Shown: positions 61,093 through 64,000 of the stretch, piece by piece
Layout of the letters: every line of letters starts with the position of its first letter
How positions within the stretch are numbered: position 1 is the first letter of the stretch
NCBI RefSeq assembly: GCF_004342985.1
Contig: NZ_SMBO01000001.1
Coordinates: 1,302,001-1,366,000, forward strand
Source of the DNA: Novosphingobium sp. PhB57
GTDB lineage: Bacteria > Pseudomonadota > Alphaproteobacteria > Sphingomonadales > Sphingomonadaceae
Reading direction: 5' to 3'
DNA length: 64,000 bases
Notes under the pieces: generated by a model
The model's input: only the letters and a program-made list of their open reading frames with translations
What the model was told of the DNA's origin: nothing
Databases searched by the model: none
Made by a program: the position numbers and the translations under genes

Positions 61093-62624
61093 CAACTGGA
61101 ACCGGCAGCGGCATCGGCCATCTTGGCGATGGCGTCGTCGATGGTGAAGCTGTTGGGACGCTGGATCGGCGGAAATTCCTTGAACGTCTCCGCGAACATC
61201 GCCGCGCCGGTCTGGGCCGCATAGATGAAGTAGGCGTTGTGCAGGAACCAGTCGTAATAGGTGTTCGAGGTGATATCCGCGAATTCGTAAGGGTCGGTCC
61301 GCAGGTTGAACATCTTGGGCAGTCTCAGCCGGGTGAAGGGTTCGGCCCAGACCTGCATGGTGCCCGGGCAGCGCTGTTCCAGGAACACCAGCTTCCAGTT
61401 GTCGTAGCGCATCGCCAGGATGTCGCCATCGTCGCTGATGTAGAAGAAGAAGTTACGCGGGCTATCCTTCTCCTTGCCGGTGATGTGACCCAGCAGGCTC
61501 TTGCCGTCGATGTGGTTCTTGTAAGTGCGGCCGATCGCCTGGTGGCCATTCTTCACTTTCTCGACGATGTCGGGTTCGCCCGCCATTTCCAGGAAAGTGG
61601 GCAGCCAGTCGTGGTGCTGGACGATGCCGTTGGAGATCGAGCCGGGCTCGATCCTGCCCGGCCAGCGCACCATCATCGGGATGCGGAACGCGCCTTCCCA
61701 ATTGGTGTTCTTCTCGCTGCGGAACGGGGTCATGCCGCCATCCGGCCAGGAGTTGCGGTGCGGGCCGTTGTCGGTCGAATACATGACGAACGTGTCGTCG
61801 GCGATGCCCATGTCGTCGAGAGCATCGAGAACCTGGCCGACGTTCTTGTCATGGTCGATCATGGTGTCGTGATAATCGGATTGCCAGCGACCGGCCTGGC
61901 CCTTGCTCTCCGGCTTGGGGTGCGTGAACATGTGCATGTGCGTGGTGTTGAGCCACACGAACCACGGCTTGTCGTCCGCCTCCTGCCGCTTGATGAAATC
62001 GAGCGCCGCGGCGACGAATTCGTCATCGCAGGTCTCCATGCGCTTCTTGGTGAGCGGGCCGGTGTCCTCGATCTTCTGCTTGCCCACCTTGCCCCAGCGT
62101 TCCATCTCCGTGGGATCGTCCTTGTCGGTCGCCCAGCTGTGGATCACGCCGCGGGGGCCGAAGCGTTCCTTGAACTTGGGGTCCTTCGGATAGTCCTCCA
62201 TCTCGGGCTCTTCCTCGGCATTGAGGTGATAGAGGTTGCCGAAGAACTCGTCGAAACCGTGATTGGTGGGCAGCATGTGGTTCAGGTCGCCCAGGTGGTT
62301 CTTGCCGAACTGCCCGGTGGCATAGCCCTGCTCCTTGAGCAGCGCGGCGATGGTCACGATCTTTTCGTTCATGCCGGTGGGCGCGGCGGGAATACCCACC
62401 TTGGAGAGCCCGGTGCGCAGCACGCTCTGCCCGGTGATGAAGGACGAGCGCCCCGCGGTGCAGCTCTGTTCGCCGTAGCTGTCGGTGAACTTCATGCCTT
62501 CCCTGGCAAGCCGGTCGATGTTCGGCGTTCGATAGCCCATCAGGCCGTCGGTATAGCAACTGAGATTGCTGATTCCGATGTCGTCACCCCAGATGACCAG
62601 GATGTTCGGCTTTCCATTCGGCAT
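61092..62624 (-). CDS. Sulfatase with CxAxR-type active-site motif
   Basis: This 510-residue sulfatase/alkaline-phosphatase-fold enzyme opens MPNGKPNILVIWGDDIG, whose acidic pair is metal-binding. The active-site motif is C55-T-A-G-R59, the CxAxR variant of CxPxR in which Cys is oxidised to formylglycine. Further on are GKNHLGD, THMHMFTHP and STDNGPH. There is no signal peptide from the chosen ATG (AAGGA nine bases upstream), so it seems cytoplasmic. It is coupled to a secreted acid phosphatase, which is an odd pairing of compartments. Confidence 0.92.
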   Translation of the reverse strand: MPNGKPNILVIWGDDIGISNLSCYTDGLMGYRTPNIDRLAREGMKFTDSYGEQSCTAGRSSFITGQSVLRTGLSKVGIPAAPTGMNEKIVTIAALLKEQGYATGQFGKNHLGDLNHMLPTNHGFDEFFGNLYHLNAEEEPEMEDYPKDPKFKERFGPRGVIHSWATDKDDPTEMERWGKVGKQKIEDTGPLTKKRMETCDDEFVAAALDFIKRQEADDKPWFVWLNTTHMHMFTHPKPESKGQAGRWQSDYHDTMIDHDKNVGQVLDALDDMGIADDTFVMYSTDNGPHRNSWPDGGMTPFRSEKNTNWEGAFRIPMMVRWPGRIEPGSISNGIVQHHDWLPTFLEMAGEPDIVEKVKNGHQAIGRTYKNHIDGKSLLGHITGKEKDSPRNFFFYISDDGDILAMRYDNWKLVFLEQRCPGTMQVWAEPFTRLRLPKMFNLRTDPYEFADITSNTYYDWFLHNAYFIYAAQTGAAMFAETFKEFPPIQRPNSFTIDDAIAKMADAAAGSS

Positions 62625-62814
62625 GATAGGCATCCTTCTGCACGATAGGACCGCAATGGTCGTGAAGGCGGGCCGATTCGGCCATCCGGGTTTCACCCGA
62701 TACCAAGTTGTTTTGCATCCTAGGGGAGTGGATATTGCCTATCCGGCCCATCACTCGCGCAAACAACGTTACGAGCACGCTTCATACCGGACCTTTTATT
62801 TTCCAGTATGCTCG

Positions 62815-63507
62815 CTATTTCTTGGACATCCCCTCAGCATTGATGGGCGAGAGGCTCTTCAATTCGGTGAGGCCCGCAGCGCTCAGCTTGGCCCAGTGAG
62901 CGAAGAGGTCTTCGAAGTCCGCCGTGTTGGTCACGGTGTTGCGCAAATAGGCCCGGCTGTCTTCCATGCTGCGGGAATCGACCGCACGGCCGAGCAAGGC
63001 ACCGGTGCGCGAATCGCGCGCCTCGATCACCAGCGTGCCGCCTCCGGCGTCGCGGGAAAAGGTCCACGACCGGCCCGCCGTCATGGGGTCCGGGGCGACC
63101 ACGTCGAGATTGACGACCGCCGTGGACAGCCGCAGCACATCGGAGCCGGGCTGGTCCACCACCTGGTATCCCGCCTTCTGGTAAGCTTCCACGAACAGCT
63201 TGTGGAAGCCGGTCTTCGCCTGCTCTAGGATATCCCGCGCCTGCTCGTTGGAGACGGGGCGCCCCCTGTCCTCGGCAAAGCCATGCTCGCGCTGCCAGTT
63301 CTTGCGGAAGGCTATTTCCGCCGGGTCGATCATGACTTTGGTATAGCCGCGAAAGTCCGCATCGGGCTGAAGGTAGACCGTCTCGATCTTGCTTGATTTC
63401 ACATGCATCAGCCCGTCCCAGGTGTCCGGCGCCTTGGCCGCCAGGGCGGGCACGGCGCAAGCGAGCAGAAGGGGCAGGACGGCATATCTGGACAAGCGCG
63501 CGCGCAT
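62815..63507 (-). CDS. DUF3313-like exported protein
   Basis: This 230-residue protein has a signal peptide (about 1-24, CAVPALAAKA) and a mixed alpha/beta domain with FRGYTKVMIDPAEIAFRKNW, AGYQVVDQPGSDVLRLSTAV and DSRTGALLGRAVDSR. This pattern fits the DUF3313 family of periplasmic proteins or lipoproteins; no lipobox Cys is evident after the signal. The function is unknown. ATG 63507 has GAGGAGACTC upstream. It is divergent from the SphA-like gene. Confidence 0.8.
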   Translation of the reverse strand: MRARLSRYAVLPLLLACAVPALAAKAPDTWDGLMHVKSSKIETVYLQPDADFRGYTKVMIDPAEIAFRKNWQREHGFAEDRGRPVSNEQARDILEQAKTGFHKLFVEAYQKAGYQVVDQPGSDVLRLSTAVVNLDVVAPDPMTAGRSWTFSRDAGGGTLVIEARDSRTGALLGRAVDSRSMEDSRAYLRNTVTNTADFEDLFAHWAKLSAAGLTELKSLSPINAEGMSKK

Positions 63508-63765
63508 CTTGAGTCTCCTCTGTTCCCGGTCTCGGGTCCCGACATTTTCGCAAGACATTATCCGCAGCGCGGCGGCGCGCACATCGGGACCATTACCGGC
63601 TTTGCGCGGGACTACTCCGCTCCCCGGCGACGGCCCGCTCCCGCCCTGACCGCTCCCGCCCCGTTCACCCGGGCATGCGTCGGGCAATCCGGGGGTAATC
63701 CCCGATTCAGCTCCCGGCCCGCCTGCCGCACTCTCCTCGACCTGTCAGAGGATCAGGAGCGGTAC

Positions 63766-64000
63766 ATGCCCCATGTCAATTTCCGGCACGTCTTGTGGAG
63801 TCTCCTGGCGCTGGGATGCAGCCAGGCCGCAGGCACGGCCCAGGCCTCGGAAGGCGGCACCAGCATCTATCTGCTGGGATCCGGCGGTCCGGCCGCCGCC
63901 GTTCAGCCGCCCGTCGAAGGCATCTTCGTGGACGACACGATGTATTTCTACGGCGGCGACATCGCGGCCGACAAGAGCCTTGTCGTGGGCGGCAATGTCG
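63766..64000 (+). CDS. SphA/MetA-pathway-type outer-membrane protein, N-terminal part
   Basis: The first 78 residues run into the right edge. A signal peptide (about 1-25) is followed by SEGGTSIYLLGSGGPAAAV and PPVEGIFVDDTMYFYGGD. This opening is typical of the transporter family annotated as MetA-pathway of phenol degradation or SphA, an outer-membrane barrel linked to hydrophobic or aromatic substrates. AGGAG lies seven bases upstream. The barrel itself is outside the window. Confidence 0.75.
   Translation, partial: MPHVNFRHVLWSLLALGCSQAAGTAQASEGGTSIYLLGSGGPAAAVQPPVEGIFVDDTMYFYGGDIAADKSLVVGGNV

Overview
The window is GC-rich, densely coded DNA from an alphaproteobacterium. It most resembles a sphingomonad (Novosphingobium or a close relative). 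The evidence is an ATP12-type ATP synthase assembly factor, a ChpT-like phosphotransferase, an RpoH with an intact RpoH box, a class A alphaproteobacterial RNase P RNA, a TonB receptor of the Xanthomonas/Caulobacter/sphingomonad type with FecI/FecR, and PE-LIG-POL LigD with Ku. The genus is inferred from gene content only. I see no prophage, insertion sequence, CRISPR array, tRNA or rRNA. About 62 protein genes and one structural RNA are supported.

Layout. 0-5 kb: gatC-gatA (gatA cut by the left edge), two tandem FKBP isomerases, rpsU, an unusual low-complexity acidic protein, the fluoride channel crcB, then an RluC-type synthase coupled to a HAD phosphatase, a small membrane protein and ATP12 (3.2-6.5 kb). 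6.6-11.1 kb: an outer-membrane barrel protein and an Mla-type lipid transport operon (STAS-MlaE, MlaF, MlaD, auxiliary lipoprotein). 11.3-18.2 kb: valS, queE, a MATE exporter and a HerA-like ATPase. 18.3-22.7 kb: a TauE/TIGR02186 pair and an NfrB-like glycosyltransferase with a small NfrA-C-like partner. 22.9-30.5 kb: gloA, a SIMPL protein, a TorF-like porin, a metallophosphoesterase, rnpB, an amidase, chpT, a JAMM peptidase, rluD and rpoH.

30.6-39.6 kb reads as one C4-dicarboxylate module: dctA, an outer-membrane porin, a malic enzyme and an oxidoreductase on the minus strand, with dctBD divergent. A perfect 26-bp inverted repeat and a -24/-12-like element lie between them, yet the DctD has lost the GAFTGA loop normally needed to engage sigma-54. 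39.7-44.5 kb holds a redox/stress set (OsmC, two pirins, LysR, AraC and DoxX).

44.7-54.6 kb is a putative TonB/FecI/FecR uptake locus. It has a receptor with an STN signalling domain, two secreted phosphatases beside it, and a divergent DUF3649-PepSY-DUF3325 inner-membrane set preceded by a Fur-like box. This suggests metal or phosphorylated-ligand acquisition. 54.7-60.2 kb: a glutathionyl-hydroquinone reductase, an orphan 103-residue protein, and the Ku/LigD end-joining genes with a MgtC-like gene between them. 60.2-64 kb: a class A acid phosphatase translationally coupled to a sulfatase, a DUF3313-like protein and the start of a SphA/MetA-type outer-membrane protein.

The strongest leads are the GAFTGA-less DctD over a sigma-54-like dctA promoter, the minimal NfrA/NfrB-like pair, and the TonB/FecIR/phosphatase locus.
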